A DNA stretch of 64,000 bases. It comes from Flavobacteriaceae bacterium (lineage in GTDB: Bacteria > Bacteroidota > Bacteroidia > Flavobacteriales > Flavobacteriaceae). The notes beneath the pieces were generated by a model, which saw only the letters and a list, made by a program, of their open reading frames with translations, ran no database searches and was not told where the DNA came from. The stretch's first letter is position 1, and the number at the start of each line of letters is the position of its first letter. The stretch spans positions 1 through 64,000 of the forward strand of contig CANHRI010000003.1 of the NCBI GenBank assembly GCA_947463515.1, read 5' to 3'. The position numbers and the translations under genes are program-made. This document shows, piece after piece, positions 1-9,044 of the stretch.

Positions 1-1052
1 AACCCAACCCATTGCTTCATTACTTTTTCAGGTTGAAAACGCGCAACAGACGCCATCGCTGTTGAGGCATGTGGAGTATTTGGAAAATTATGTGCAATTT
101 CACTCATTGCCGACAAATAGGCCTCCGAATTACCCTCAGGTATCAAATAACCATGTTGTTTTGTAAGCAATAATGCTCGTGGTCCAACAGGGCAATCATA
201 GGCCACGCAAGGGACTCCGCAAGCCATTGCTTCCATTAATGCCATAGGGAGACCCTCAAAACGGGATGTCATTAAAAACATACCCGATTGTGCATAAATT
301 GCCGTAATATCAGGCGTGGGTTCTTCAAAATGTACTGTATCCAAAATTCCTAATTGATGCGCTAATGCTTTTGAAGAGGTTGTGGAGCCGGATCCGAAAA
401 TATGCAGCTTCCAATCAGGATGCAACGTAATGAATTTAGCCCAAATAGGTAAAATACGATCTATCCCTTTTTCATAACTATGGCGTGCGACCATAAGCGC
501 TATTTTTTGAGGATTTTTGGGTAATGGAACAATCCAATTAGGATTGGGAATTACTACGGTTGAGGGCAACTTCCATTCCTCTTTTGCCATCTCTGACAAT
601 ACTACTAGACAATTAAAACGGGCAGCCAATCGACGTTTTATAAACAATTCAAAGTGGTATTTTACATTTTTCCATCCCCAACCGCTTGACGGATAAATGC
701 GATTGTAATACGAGCCATGCACTTCAAAAACCAGAGGAACATTTAACTTAAAAAAAGGAAGAAAGTACCCTTTAAAACCATCACAAACCACAACAGCTTC
801 TGGCATAACTTTAGCAACGGTATCTTTAATTCCTCGCCGGTATTGTTGAAAATAAGACCAGCGATTGCCCTCTAAAGTTAAGTAATGCATTTGTATACGT
901 GAATCCAATGGATAAAAAGAAGGCTTTTGGTCATGACATACAAGATGAATGTCATAATCAAAATGAGTAACTAGGTAGTTTAGCTTGAATGCGATGACAC
1001 GTTGCACCCCCCCTTCACCAGACATTCTTGGAAGTACATACAACAGTTTCAT
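1..1052 (-). CDS. Glycosyltransferase family 4, 3' end outside window
   Basis: Translating the complement from 1052 gives an open frame that runs off the left edge, so the C-terminus is missing. It opens with MKLLYVLPRMSGEGGVQR, the glycine-rich N-terminal strand and loop of GT-B glycosyltransferases. At about 230-290 it has FEGLPMALMEAMACGVP, the E-x7-E nucleotide-sugar motif of GT4 enzymes. Such proteins transfer a sugar from a nucleotide-sugar donor to a lipid-linked glycan at the inner face of the cytoplasmic membrane. The start ATG overlaps the stop of the upstream ketoisomerase gene as ATGA, so the two are almost certainly co-transcribed. The sugar and linkage cannot be told from sequence. 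Confidence 0.9.
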   Translation of the reverse strand, partial: MKLLYVLPRMSGEGGVQRVIAFKLNYLVTHFDYDIHLVCHDQKPSFYPLDSRIQMHYLTLEGNRWSYFQQYRRGIKDTVAKVMPEAVVVCDGFKGYFLPFFKLNVPLVFEVHGSYYNRIYPSSGWGWKNVKYHFELFIKRRLAARFNCLVVLSEMAKEEWKLPSTVVIPNPNWIVPLPKNPQKIALMVARHSYEKGIDRILPIWAKFITLHPDWKLHIFGSGSTTSSKALAHQLGILDTVHFEEPTPDITAIYAQSGMFLMTSRFEGLPMALMEAMACGVPCVAYDCPVGPRALLLTKQHGYLIPEGNSEAYLSAMSEIAHNFPNTPHASTAMASVARFQPEKVMKQWVG

Positions 1053-1441
1053 GAGATAAACTTCAAAAACTCTTTGTATGATCGAATATATTCTGTTTCA
1101 TCATAGGGCTCAGAGGCCAGAACCAAACAAACAGCACCTGATGAAAAATTTTCTAGTTCACGCCAGGTATTGTGAGAAATCAATAAGCCTTTATCTGGAC
1201 GATTAAGAGAAATTCGTTGGGTCGCTTTTCCATCTTTTAACACCACATCAAAACTTCCCGAAACTGCAATAAGTACTTGCTGTAAGGTCTTGTGTGCATG
1301 TCCTCCCCTTCGTGCTCCTGAAGGAACATCATATAAATAATAGACGCGTTTGACATCAAAAGGAAGTGTATCTCCTTCCAAAATCGCAATATTCCCTTTG
1401 GGATTCTTTACTTTTGGTATATCTATCCAATCAATAGTCAT
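1049..1441 (-). CDS. fdtA: FdtA/QdtA-like dTDP-4-keto-6-deoxyhexose 3,4-ketoisomerase (cupin)
   Basis: A 130-aa WxcM/FdtA-type cupin. RRGGHAHK at about residues 44-51 holds the conserved histidines (H48, H50) of sugar 3,4-ketoisomerases, which move the keto group of dTDP-4-keto-6-deoxyglucose from C4 to C3 before transamination. A longer frame exists from 1468, but the ATG at 1441 is preferred: it overlaps the stop of the upstream glycosyltransferase as ATGA, and family members begin near MTIDW. The partner aminotransferase (FdtB-like) lies at 7959-9044 on the same strand but separated by a plus-strand block. The enzymes supplying the dTDP-sugar substrate (RmlA, RmlB) are not in the window. 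Whether the product is Fuc3N or Qui3N is not resolved. Confidence 0.88.
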   Translation of the reverse strand: MTIDWIDIPKVKNPKGNIAILEGDTLPFDVKRVYYLYDVPSGARRGGHAHKTLQQVLIAVSGSFDVVLKDGKATQRISLNRPDKGLLISHNTWRELENFSSGAVCLVLASEPYDETEYIRSYKEFLKFIS

Positions 1442-2526
1442 AGTTTTTGGCTTATCAAATTTAACCACTGCGCTCCAATCTGCTCCATTGAATATTTTGC
1501 AACAGAGGACTTTGCATGGTCTTTACAGTGTAAATATAAGTCTTTATCACTAATCATTCGGTTTAATGCTTGAATAAAGGCCGTTTCATCTTGATTGGAA
1601 ACCAACAATCCATTGTATTCGTGCTGAATAATTTCGTTGGGGCCCGTTGGGCAATCGTACGCTATGACGGGAGTTCCAAAGATTAAAGACTCCAACAATA
1701 CCGTGGGAAAACCTTCATTTTTACTCGTAAGTACTGAAAACAAAGCCTTTGTATAATAATCATTTGTATTCGTCACGCGGCCTGGAAAATGAATCAACTC
1801 GGAACAAGCCAATTGGGCTGCTTGCTTTTGATATTCTGGAAGAAGATACCCTTCACCTAATACAATCAAATGAATTCCTTTTTGTGGTAATTCCGATTGG
1901 GCATACATCGCTATCAATCGATCATACTGCTTGATAGGATCATTCATACGTCCCACAGCTACAATAAATGGCGGTAAATCTAATGATGAATAAAGAGGTA
2001 AAGAGGGATAAGCAACTGGGATATGGGTAACATTTTTTAAATCATATTGCGATTCCAACAATTGTTGAATCCCCTTCGAAACAGCAACTACTGCAGCAGC
2101 CTTTTTATAAATCCAACGGGCACCCCAACTTCCCATTGGAATATACCAATCGGTTCGAGCACTATGCACCATTAATATGTAAGAACCTTTGTATATCCAA
2201 CGATGAATAAGCAACTCTTGAAGGCTTCTTTTCTTAACACGAGTGTCAATAATAACAGTAAAAGTATGGGTTTTAAAAAAATTGCGAAGGGCAAAAAAGC
2301 GACGGAAACGATGGAGAAAAAAGGGCGATTTCTTTTTCAACCGACCCAAGTTGAATACTTCACCTTTATAAGGATACTCAATCGCGTCTAAAACCAAAAC
2401 ATGGTGCACTTGAATTCCTTTTTCTACCAAGAACGTTGACAATTGCGCGGAAAATCGCTCGGCGCCTCCCCCAGCCAATTGATCAGAAACTAAACAAACG
2501 GTTATGTTATTTGATGGTACACCCAA
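1438..2526 (-). CDS. Glycosyltransferase family 4
   Basis: A 362-aa GT-B enzyme. SDQLAGGGAERF near residues 14-25 is the typical N-terminal acceptor-side loop. VAVGRMNDPIKQYDRLI opens the donor-binding domain, and EGFPTVLLESLIFGTPVIAY carries the E-x7-E donor motif. The only start before the conserved loop is a TTG at 2526, since an in-frame stop lies just upstream. It is the first gene of the minus-strand run that continues through fdtA into the partial GT4, joined by 4-bp overlaps. It is divergent from the plus-strand glycosyltransferase, with only about 35 bp between the proposed starts, so each promoter must overlap the other gene. Role: addition of one sugar to a lipid-linked surface glycan. 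Confidence 0.9.
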   Translation of the reverse strand: MGVPSNNITVCLVSDQLAGGGAERFSAQLSTFLVEKGIQVHHVLVLDAIEYPYKGEVFNLGRLKKKSPFFLHRFRRFFALRNFFKTHTFTVIIDTRVKKRSLQELLIHRWIYKGSYILMVHSARTDWYIPMGSWGARWIYKKAAAVVAVSKGIQQLLESQYDLKNVTHIPVAYPSLPLYSSLDLPPFIVAVGRMNDPIKQYDRLIAMYAQSELPQKGIHLIVLGEGYLLPEYQKQAAQLACSELIHFPGRVTNTNDYYTKALFSVLTSKNEGFPTVLLESLIFGTPVIAYDCPTGPNEIIQHEYNGLLVSNQDETAFIQALNRMISDKDLYLHCKDHAKSSVAKYSMEQIGAQWLNLISQKL

Positions 2527-2561
2527 AATTTTCTATTTTAGCCCGAACAAATATAACGAAA

Positions 2562-3710
2562 GTGAGGATATTACTGTTGGGGGAATTCAGCCGGCTGCAC
2601 AATACCTTGAAAGAAGGGTTGGAAACCTTAGGTCACGAGGTGGTGTTGGTCAACAACGGTGATGGATTTAAAAATTATTCTACCGATTTTTCCATTCGAG
2701 CGCACTTTTTTACTTCAACCTTGGGAACATTTATACGTAAAGCATGGCATCGCCTCTTTCGGCTTGATCTGGCTTTACTCGAACATGGATTGCGTTGTTG
2801 GGGATTAATAAACAAACTTCAGGGTTTTGACATTGTGCAATGCATCAACGAAAAACCCATCCAAACACTACCTGTTTTGGAGCACTATTTATTGCAAAAA
2901 ATTATTCGTCAAAACAAACACTGTTTTCTGCTCAGTTGTGGTGTCGATGCTATCAACCTTCCATACATGTTGGCACAAAAAGAACGCTATTCCATTCTGA
3001 CACCCTTTTTTGAAAATCCAAAAAATACAGCCCAAGAATATGATTTCATGTGGGATTACCAAACCCCTGCACATCAAAAAATTCATCGGCTGCTGATGAC
3101 CCATTGCCACGGTATTATAGCCTCTGATCTCGATTATGTGGCTCCCCTACGCAACCATCCCAAATACCTGGGGTTAATTCCCAATCCTATCAATACACAG
3201 AAAAACAGCTACTCCCCACCTATTCTCGGTGAAAAAGTGGTTATTTTCTTAGGGATTAATTCGGGGAATTATCACGTGAAAGGGATTCGTTTTTTTGAAA
3301 AAGCATTGCAGGAAATTCAATCGCGATGGCCCGATCAAACCGAAATTATTATCACCCGCGATGTCCCTTATGCGACCTATCACGCCCATTTTCATCGCGC
3401 TCATTTACTTTTAGACCAAGTCTATGCATTTGACCAAGGATACAATGCGCTTGAAGCTATGGCACAGGGTAAGGTGGTTTTCACGGGTGCAGAACAAGAG
3501 TTTTTAACACATTATGGGATACAAGCCAATACGGTAGCCATCAATGCATTACCCAATGTGGATTATTTAGTGAAACAAATCGAAAGCTTTATTCAATCCC
3601 CCGAAAAAATTAAAGAGGTCAGTGAACGTGCCCAAGCATTTATACGCCAGCACCATGATCACATTGCTATTGCCAAAACCTATTGCCAACGATGGGAGTC
3701 CGTAATCTAA
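2562..3710 (+). CDS. Glycosyltransferase (GT-B fold), GT4-like
   Basis: The open frame reaches back to 2436, but the part before 2562 overlaps the divergent gene. The typical family N-terminus is (V)RILLLGEFSRLHNTL, so the GTG at 2562 is the preferred start, giving about 382 aa; an ATG at 2514 is the alternative. The C-terminal half contains VVIFLGINSGNYHVKGIR and, later, DQGYNALEAMAQGKVVF, which resembles the donor-binding E-x7-E region. Its stop overlaps the next gene, starting a plus-strand operon of glycosyltransferase, membrane GT-C-like protein, UbiA-type synthase and HAD phosphatase. Substrate unknown. Confidence 0.82.
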   Translation: MRILLLGEFSRLHNTLKEGLETLGHEVVLVNNGDGFKNYSTDFSIRAHFFTSTLGTFIRKAWHRLFRLDLALLEHGLRCWGLINKLQGFDIVQCINEKPIQTLPVLEHYLLQKIIRQNKHCFLLSCGVDAINLPYMLAQKERYSILTPFFENPKNTAQEYDFMWDYQTPAHQKIHRLLMTHCHGIIASDLDYVAPLRNHPKYLGLIPNPINTQKNSYSPPILGEKVVIFLGINSGNYHVKGIRFFEKALQEIQSRWPDQTEIIITRDVPYATYHAHFHRAHLLLDQVYAFDQGYNALEAMAQGKVVFTGAEQEFLTHYGIQANTVAINALPNVDYLVKQIESFIQSPEKIKEVSERAQAFIRQHHDHIAIAKTYCQRWESVI

Positions 3711-5341
3711 GTTTTTACCTCATCCTGATGGCTGGCGCAGCCTACATTGCTACTCAGGGGTTGGACTTGTGGGATAGCGGTTATATCGTCGGTTATAGTT
3801 GGCGCATGGCTGAGGGTGCACTACCCTACAGGGATTTTTTTTACAAAGGTCCTCCGGCAACACTCTTTCTTTGGTCGATGGTATTAAAAGTGGTACCCGT
3901 TTGGGGACAGTATTATCTTTTAAAACTTATCAATTGGTTGCTTTTCGGATGGCAAATACAACTTTGGCTGGGGGGAATAGAACGGGGTTTGGGGTGGAAA
4001 ATTCCCAATCGCAACCTCATCGGATGGATTGGCGTTGTTTTTTCAGTACAGTTTTTCCCCATGTATCCCTGGCCTACCACCGATGGACTGTTGTACTGTG
4101 CGATTGCTTTTTATTTGTGGACCCTGTGTTTTAAGACCTATAAAATCAACTTTTACATTCTTTGGATTGGTCTTTTTAGTATAGCTGCAGCCTTGACCAA
4201 ACAATCCTTTTATGCGGTTCCAGTTGCTTTTTTATGTGCTACAGCCCTACGTTATCCGTTGCGAACTGTTGGCTATCTTCTTCTGAGTCAATTGTTGGGA
4301 TTGGGATTGTTTCTTGTAGGCCTTTTATCATTTACCTCCTGGGAAAATTTTCTCTCGCACACCACCGGGGAGACGACTATAACAGATTTAATTTACAGTG
4401 GAGCAATCAACTATTTCATCTCCTATCAACAACTTGAAATCCTTTGGGTACCCTTATTTTGTATAGCGTTGGCTTGGGGAATATGGGTATTAAAAACGCG
4501 AAGTGGTTGGGAAAAAAGTTTACAAATTCTTGCACTATGCTTTGGAATCTATGGCGTAATTTGGGCGGTTGTTTTCTCTTTTCAAGAGGGTTCGCGACTC
4601 CTTTGGCTTGGAATAGTATTGGGTATGATTGCTTTATTGGGCACCAAAACTAATCGACACAAAGCCAGTGTTTTGGGACTCGTTTTGGCAGTGGCATGGT
4701 GTGCCGCAATCAGTTTGGGCTATCCTTTCCCAATTTTGATGGGAACTAGCTTATTGGTACTTTTGCTGTGGCTTTTACAAACGCATTTCCCGTCTTACAT
4801 GTCACTCTCTCAAGGTATTTTGATCATCGGAATTATTTGTGGCACCGCCTACCAATACCAACCTTATGCCGAACGTCCGCTCAATGAACTGCATTACGAC
4901 TTGGGTACGGTCAGTCCAAAACTCGCTGGCATAAAAACCAGTAAAGTACATTACGAAAAGTGGTTAGAGCTTCAAAAACTTCATCGTCAATTTCGAAATA
5001 AAGCACAAATAATTGCTCCTAATATGGCTTTGTTTTATTATGCTATGGGAATCCAAAATCCGCTCCCAGCCGATTGGTTGTTGAATTGGGAAATTCATCG
5101 CGATCCCAAAACCTTGTTGGAGATTGCCAGTTCGAAAGAAAACGTTATTTTCGTGGAAAAGTCTTTTGTACGCGGGAATGAACATTTCATGCCCCAAAAA
5201 CGTGAAGATTTTAGTATGGTAACAGACTATATCATTCGTCACTTTCGCCTTCAACAGGAAACAAAACATTTTTTGATTTACAACGGAACTCCCTTAGATG
5301 CACCCTTACCTCAAACTTCTTCGCCCCGAACACTACCTTAA
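3692..5341 (+). CDS. Polytopic membrane protein, probable GT-C glycosyltransferase
   Basis: About 549 aa with many hydrophobic segments and a hydrophilic C-terminal region of about 130 residues. Near residue 25, LDLWDSGYIVGYSWRMAEG followed by PYRDFFYKGPP resembles the first periplasmic loop of PMT/ArnT-like GT-C enzymes, where an acidic residue after TM1 is catalytic. GT-C enzymes use polyprenyl-phosphate-linked sugars on the outer face of the membrane. The start is the ATG at 3692, overlapping the previous gene by 19 bp; a TTG at 3683 is possible. It overlaps the following UbiA-type gene by 44 bp. That neighbour makes polyprenyl-phosphate-linked pentose in other bacteria, so this protein is the obvious candidate user of that donor. 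The assignment to GT-C is inference from topology and context. Confidence 0.7.
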   Translation: MGVRNLSFYLILMAGAAYIATQGLDLWDSGYIVGYSWRMAEGALPYRDFFYKGPPATLFLWSMVLKVVPVWGQYYLLKLINWLLFGWQIQLWLGGIERGLGWKIPNRNLIGWIGVVFSVQFFPMYPWPTTDGLLYCAIAFYLWTLCFKTYKINFYILWIGLFSIAAALTKQSFYAVPVAFLCATALRYPLRTVGYLLLSQLLGLGLFLVGLLSFTSWENFLSHTTGETTITDLIYSGAINYFISYQQLEILWVPLFCIALAWGIWVLKTRSGWEKSLQILALCFGIYGVIWAVVFSFQEGSRLLWLGIVLGMIALLGTKTNRHKASVLGLVLAVAWCAAISLGYPFPILMGTSLLVLLLWLLQTHFPSYMSLSQGILIIGIICGTAYQYQPYAERPLNELHYDLGTVSPKLAGIKTSKVHYEKWLELQKLHRQFRNKAQIIAPNMALFYYAMGIQNPLPADWLLNWEIHRDPKTLLEIASSKENVIFVEKSFVRGNEHFMPQKREDFSMVTDYIIRHFRLQQETKHFLIYNGTPLDAPLPQTSSPRTLP

Positions 5342-6158
5342 AAACAGCTTTGTTGGGGCACCGCTTTTTTTTGCGGGTCATGAACTCGGGAAAGGGATTT
5401 GGCCTACGCTGGGTGCCTTTGTTGCCTTTTGTGGTATGGCGAGTGCCGTTTATATTTTCAATGATTACCACGATATCGCCGAAGACCGCCTACATCCTGA
5501 AAAAAAGAAACGTCCAATGGCAGCAGGTAGCATCACGGTGCAATCAGCGTGGCGTTTGGGCGGGTTACTTTGCCTATTAGCACTAGCTTTGGGCTATTAC
5601 ATACATCCTGGAGTAACTCTTGTACTCGGAATCTATGCCCTTATAAATATAGCCTATACGCTTCAGCTTAAAAATTGGCCCTACCTCGATATTACAATCA
5701 TTGCCCTCGGTTTTGTCCTCCGTTTGGCCGCAGGAAGTTATGCAAGTCAGGTAAACTTATCACCGTGGATTTTGGGAGAAACGTTTCTTCTCGCTTTATT
5801 TTTAGCCTTGGCCAAACGACGTACCGAAGTGCTGCTTTATGAACGTGGCATTGTAACGCGAAAGAATATTGACCGCTACGGACTAAAATCGGTTGATTTT
5901 GGACTAATTGTATTGAGTATTGTATTACTTTCAGGGTATATTTGGTATTGCTTTACTCCCGAAGTTATGGTGCGCTATGCCTCTGAATGGGTTTTTGTAT
6001 CGGCCGTTTTTGTGGCGATCGGACTCTTGCGTTATCTTCAATTGGCTTTAATGCAACACACCCTCAAATCGCCAAATAGCATATTGCTTGACGATCGCAT
6101 TATTCAAGCTGCAATACTGGGGTGGATTATCTTTTTGGGAGGATTATTATATGGCTAA
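5298..6158 (+). CDS. UbiA-family prenyltransferase, decaprenyl-phosphate phosphoribosyltransferase-like
   Basis: A 286-aa integral membrane protein with about eight or nine hydrophobic segments. NDYHDIAEDRLHP at residues 55-67, followed by KKKRP, is the Asp-rich NDxxDxxxD signature of the UbiA superfamily. The LHPxKxxRP extension is characteristic of the 5-phosphoribosyl-1-diphosphate:decaprenyl-phosphate branch (mycobacterial UbiA/Rv3806c type). The expected reaction is transfer of 5-phosphoribose from PRPP to a polyprenyl phosphate. The ATG at 5298 lies inside the preceding membrane-protein gene, and its stop overlaps the HAD phosphatase by 8 bp, indicating translational coupling. Activity on ubiquinone or menaquinone precursors is less likely because the motif spacing and partners fit the phosphoribosyl branch better. 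Confidence 0.85.
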   Translation: MHPYLKLLRPEHYLKNSFVGAPLFFAGHELGKGIWPTLGAFVAFCGMASAVYIFNDYHDIAEDRLHPEKKKRPMAAGSITVQSAWRLGGLLCLLALALGYYIHPGVTLVLGIYALINIAYTLQLKNWPYLDITIIALGFVLRLAAGSYASQVNLSPWILGETFLLALFLALAKRRTEVLLYERGIVTRKNIDRYGLKSVDFGLIVLSIVLLSGYIWYCFTPEVMVRYASEWVFVSAVFVAIGLLRYLQLALMQHTLKSPNSILLDDRIIQAAILGWIIFLGGLLYG

Positions 6159-6735
6159 TGGAAAAATGATTTTGGTGGATTTTGACCACACGTTATACCG
6201 TCGGGATAGTTTACTAGAATTTACCCGATATGCGGTGGGAACAAGCCGATGGTTTTTGGGTATAGTCCGATTAATGCCAATGCTTATTGCGTATCGACTC
6301 CGACTTCGTGATGGTGCCTCTACAAAAGTGATTTGGTTGCGCTATTTCTTTGGAGGATGGCCTGCCGACACTTTTCAAGCCATGGGAAAATCATTTGCGT
6401 TACATCAAATTGACCGCCACCTCAACACAACACTTTACCACTATTTAAAAACACAACACAACAGCACGATTGTAATTGTCACCGCCTCGGCAGCTGAATG
6501 GATTAGTGCATGGACTGATCGAGAGCATTTCCATCTTTTAGCCACACCTTTGGCATATGCTGATGGAAAAATAAAAGGTGACCTAAAAGGAGTGAATTGT
6601 ACAGGACCTGAAAAGGTGCGACGCGTAAAAATGGTCTATGATTTGAACCAATACACCACAATTGAAGTCTATGGAAACGGCCGAGGAGACCGCGAATTAT
6701 TGGGATTGGCGAAAACGGTACAACAGCACCAATAG
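6151..6735 (+). CDS. HAD-superfamily (IB-type) phosphatase
   Basis: A 194-aa haloacid dehalogenase-like phosphatase. Motif I is VDFDHTLYRRDS with D10 and D12 as nucleophile and acid/base. Motif II is the threonine in VIVTASA, and the GNGRGDRELL segment near the C-terminus carries the motif IV aspartate. The ATG at 6151 is preceded by GGGAGGATTA, a rare visible purine-rich ribosome site, and overlaps the UbiA stop; the longer frame from 6088 is not needed. Next to a phosphoribosyl-polyprenol synthase, the likely job is removal of the 5-phosphate from polyprenyl-phosphoryl-5-phosphoribose. That role is inferred from context. The 3' end overlaps the convergent flippase gene by 39 bp. Confidence 0.82.
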   Translation: MANGKMILVDFDHTLYRRDSLLEFTRYAVGTSRWFLGIVRLMPMLIAYRLRLRDGASTKVIWLRYFFGGWPADTFQAMGKSFALHQIDRHLNTTLYHYLKTQHNSTIVIVTASAAEWISAWTDREHFHLLATPLAYADGKIKGDLKGVNCTGPEKVRRVKMVYDLNQYTTIEVYGNGRGDRELLGLAKTVQQHQ

Positions 6736-7962
6736 CAAAAAATAGACCGCGTAATTCAAAGCATAGGCATAGAGTAAGCCCAGCAATCCATAGATTGGAA
6801 TCCATAAGGAACATAAAATAAAAAGCAAAGCCAAGGAACCTAATTCGGTGATTAAAAACTGGAGCGTTTGTCGCTTGGCAAAAAAACGATACCCCAACAA
6901 TAAGGCTAAGGCTTTACAAAAATCACCTAGCAATTGCCAGACCAACACCGAAGTAACCGGCTGAAATTCTTCGGTATACAAAAATGTAATCAAAGGATTG
7001 CGTAACAGATAAATCAAAAGCAATCCAATTCCAAACAGCGGAATAATTTTTCCATAATACGCTCGAAAAACTTCCCGATCGGCAGCACGACTTTCGGATT
7101 GTACCAGCTTGGGCAGGAAATACAATCCGATGAGGGTGGTGACAAAAACAAAATAAAAACCCGACAACCGATTCAATGCTTCCCAATATCCCGCTTGCTC
7201 CAGACCATGATAAGCAATCAATTTTTTTCGAATAAGAATCATCACCCAAGGTCCTACCACAGAAGACGCTAATGCCATAAGCGAATAATGACTCAAATTC
7301 CGTATAAATGACCATTGTACCCTAGGTCGGTAACATTGTAACGTTTTTCGCAATGCCCAAAGGGATAACCCAAACGATACTGCGGGGGCGACAACAACAG
7401 CCAACAAGGCGCCCCAAGTGGCATAGTTATACACCAACCCAACCGTGGCACCTAATCCTAAAATTGCGCCCAAGGTTTGAATTTTCACCACCTGACGAAA
7501 AGCCTCTAATCCGTTGAGAATAGCAACCAAAACAATAGCAACCAGATACCAAGGCAATGCAACGGCAATCAACCACCACAAAGAGGTATCAGCGGTATAT
7601 CCTTCAAGTAACATGGGATTCCAAAGCACGGCCAAACTCCCAATCCCCAAAGAAGTTAGAAGCGCAACTGCCGTTAACACAGTTAATACCGTATTTATAA
7701 ATGCGACTTGTTTATTGGGGTCATTGCGGTATTCGGTTGTGTATTTGACAATTCCATTGGTCATGCCAAGCGTAGCGATGTTTTCTACTGCAGTGATAAA
7801 ATTTCGAAGGTTGCCCACCCATGCCATTCCTGTGGGACCAATACATAACGCAACCACTTTGGCCGAAATTAATCCTGTCCCCATGCGCACCAATACCGAT
7901 AGACTATTGAGCGAGGTAATCCGCCAGAGTTCATGCTCTTTTATGTGTTGGCGCCATTTCAC
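6697..7962 (-). CDS. Wzx-like O-antigen / polysaccharide flippase
   Basis: A 421-aa polytopic membrane protein with around 10-12 predicted hydrophobic helices. The N-terminal region has LNSLSVLVRMGTGLISAK and GPTGMAWVGNLRNF, as in WzxE-type translocases of the MOP exporter superfamily. These flip undecaprenyl-diphosphate-linked repeat units across the cytoplasmic membrane. Translation starts at a GTG that overlaps the upstream aminotransferase stop as GTGA, so it ends an operon of FemAB-like protein, aminotransferase and flippase. The gene runs 39 bp into the convergent HAD phosphatase. It is the export step for the glycan made by the surrounding glycosyltransferases. Confidence 0.87.
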   Translation of the reverse strand: MKWRQHIKEHELWRITSLNSLSVLVRMGTGLISAKVVALCIGPTGMAWVGNLRNFITAVENIATLGMTNGIVKYTTEYRNDPNKQVAFINTVLTVLTAVALLTSLGIGSLAVLWNPMLLEGYTADTSLWWLIAVALPWYLVAIVLVAILNGLEAFRQVVKIQTLGAILGLGATVGLVYNYATWGALLAVVVAPAVSFGLSLWALRKTLQCYRPRVQWSFIRNLSHYSLMALASSVVGPWVMILIRKKLIAYHGLEQAGYWEALNRLSGFYFVFVTTLIGLYFLPKLVQSESRAADREVFRAYYGKIIPLFGIGLLLIYLLRNPLITFLYTEEFQPVTSVLVWQLLGDFCKALALLLGYRFFAKRQTLQFLITELGSLALLFILCSLWIPIYGLLGLLYAYALNYAVYFLLLVLLYRFRQSQ

Positions 7963-9044
7963 CCTGGAAATGCATTTAAACAGTCAATAATAACTTGCTG
8001 TTCCTCAAAAGTAAGTACAGGACTTATCGGCAAGCTCAATACTTCGCGATGCAACTGTTCAGTCACCGGTAGGGCATCGGTTGCGATATTTTGTAATGCC
8101 GCTTGTTTGTGAGGCGCTATAGGATAATGAATCATGGTTTGAATTCCGTTGGCCAACAAATAGGCTTGCAACGCTTCGCGCTTTGGTGTTCGAATTACAT
8201 ACAAATGAAAAGCATGCAACGATGGATCAGCGATCTGTGGCAATTGTATTTGGGGATGATTAATTCCTTTAGCATACCTTACAGCCAATTGGCGTCGGTG
8301 CTCATTTTCGTCCAACAAATGAGGTAAGCGCACCCCTAAAAATGCCGCTTGTAGTTCATCCAAACGCGAATTGGTTCCGGCCAACGTATGTACATATTTT
8401 TCGGGAGAGCCGTAATTGCGAAGAAGGCGAACCTGCGCGGCAACTTCGGCATCATCGGTTACCACAGCCCCAGCATCACCTAGTGCGCCCAAATTTTTAC
8501 CGGGATAAAAACTAAAGGTTTTACAATAATTCCCATAAAAGGAAATCCCATGTGATTGGGCAGCATCTTCAAAAAGTGCCAACTGATATTCTTCGGCCAA
8601 AGCGACCAAAGCTTCCATCGGGGCCCGTTGACCGTACAAATGCACCACCATAATCCCCTTTACTTGAGGCGTAATGGCACGTTTTGCCTGTATTGGACAA
8701 AGGGTAAACGTCACCGGATCGGGTTCGACCAACACCGGAACCAAGCCCGCTTGTTGGATACCCAAAATGGTGGCAATATACGTATTGGCAGGCACGATAA
8801 TGCTATCGCCTTCCTGCAAGCGTCCCAGTTGAATGTAAGCCCGAAGTAGTAGCGTAATCGCATCCAATCCATTGCCAACCCCAATGGCGAAACGTGCGCT
8901 GCAAAAAGTGGCAAATTCAGACTCAAATTGTTGTACCGCGTCGCCCAAGATAAACCATCCTTTGTGGAGTACTTCGTCCAGTTTTTGATGGTAAGCCTCA
9001 GTATAACGAGCGTTTATTTTTTGGAGGTCTAAAAAAGGAATCAT
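7959..9044 (-). CDS. fdtB: DegT/DnrJ/EryC1 family sugar aminotransferase, FdtB-like
   Basis: A 361-aa PLP-dependent aminotransferase of the DegT/DnrJ/EryC1/StrS family. It begins MIPFLDLQKIN, has FEDAAQSHG (D160, binding the PLP ring nitrogen) and SFYPGKNLGALGD with K183 as Schiff-base lysine. The frame extends to 9134, but the ATG at 9044 fits the family N-terminus and overlaps the upstream stop as ATGA. With the FdtA-like ketoisomerase it would convert dTDP-3-keto-6-deoxyhexose to a dTDP-3-amino-3,6-dideoxyhexose, using glutamate as amino donor. The pairing with FdtA is inferred from co-occurrence in the same locus; other nucleotide-sugar substrates remain possible. Confidence 0.85.
   Translation of the reverse strand: MIPFLDLQKINARYTEAYHQKLDEVLHKGWFILGDAVQQFESEFATFCSARFAIGVGNGLDAITLLLRAYIQLGRLQEGDSIIVPANTYIATILGIQQAGLVPVLVEPDPVTFTLCPIQAKRAITPQVKGIMVVHLYGQRAPMEALVALAEEYQLALFEDAAQSHGISFYGNYCKTFSFYPGKNLGALGDAGAVVTDDAEVAAQVRLLRNYGSPEKYVHTLAGTNSRLDELQAAFLGVRLPHLLDENEHRRQLAVRYAKGINHPQIQLPQIADPSLHAFHLYVIRTPKREALQAYLLANGIQTMIHYPIAPHKQAALQNIATDALPVTEQLHREVLSLPISPVLTFEEQQVIIDCLNAFPG

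Noticed and set aside
7514-7990. 158-aa plus-strand frame inside the flippase gene
   Set aside because: Antisense shadow of a well-supported flippase; no domain and no promoter.
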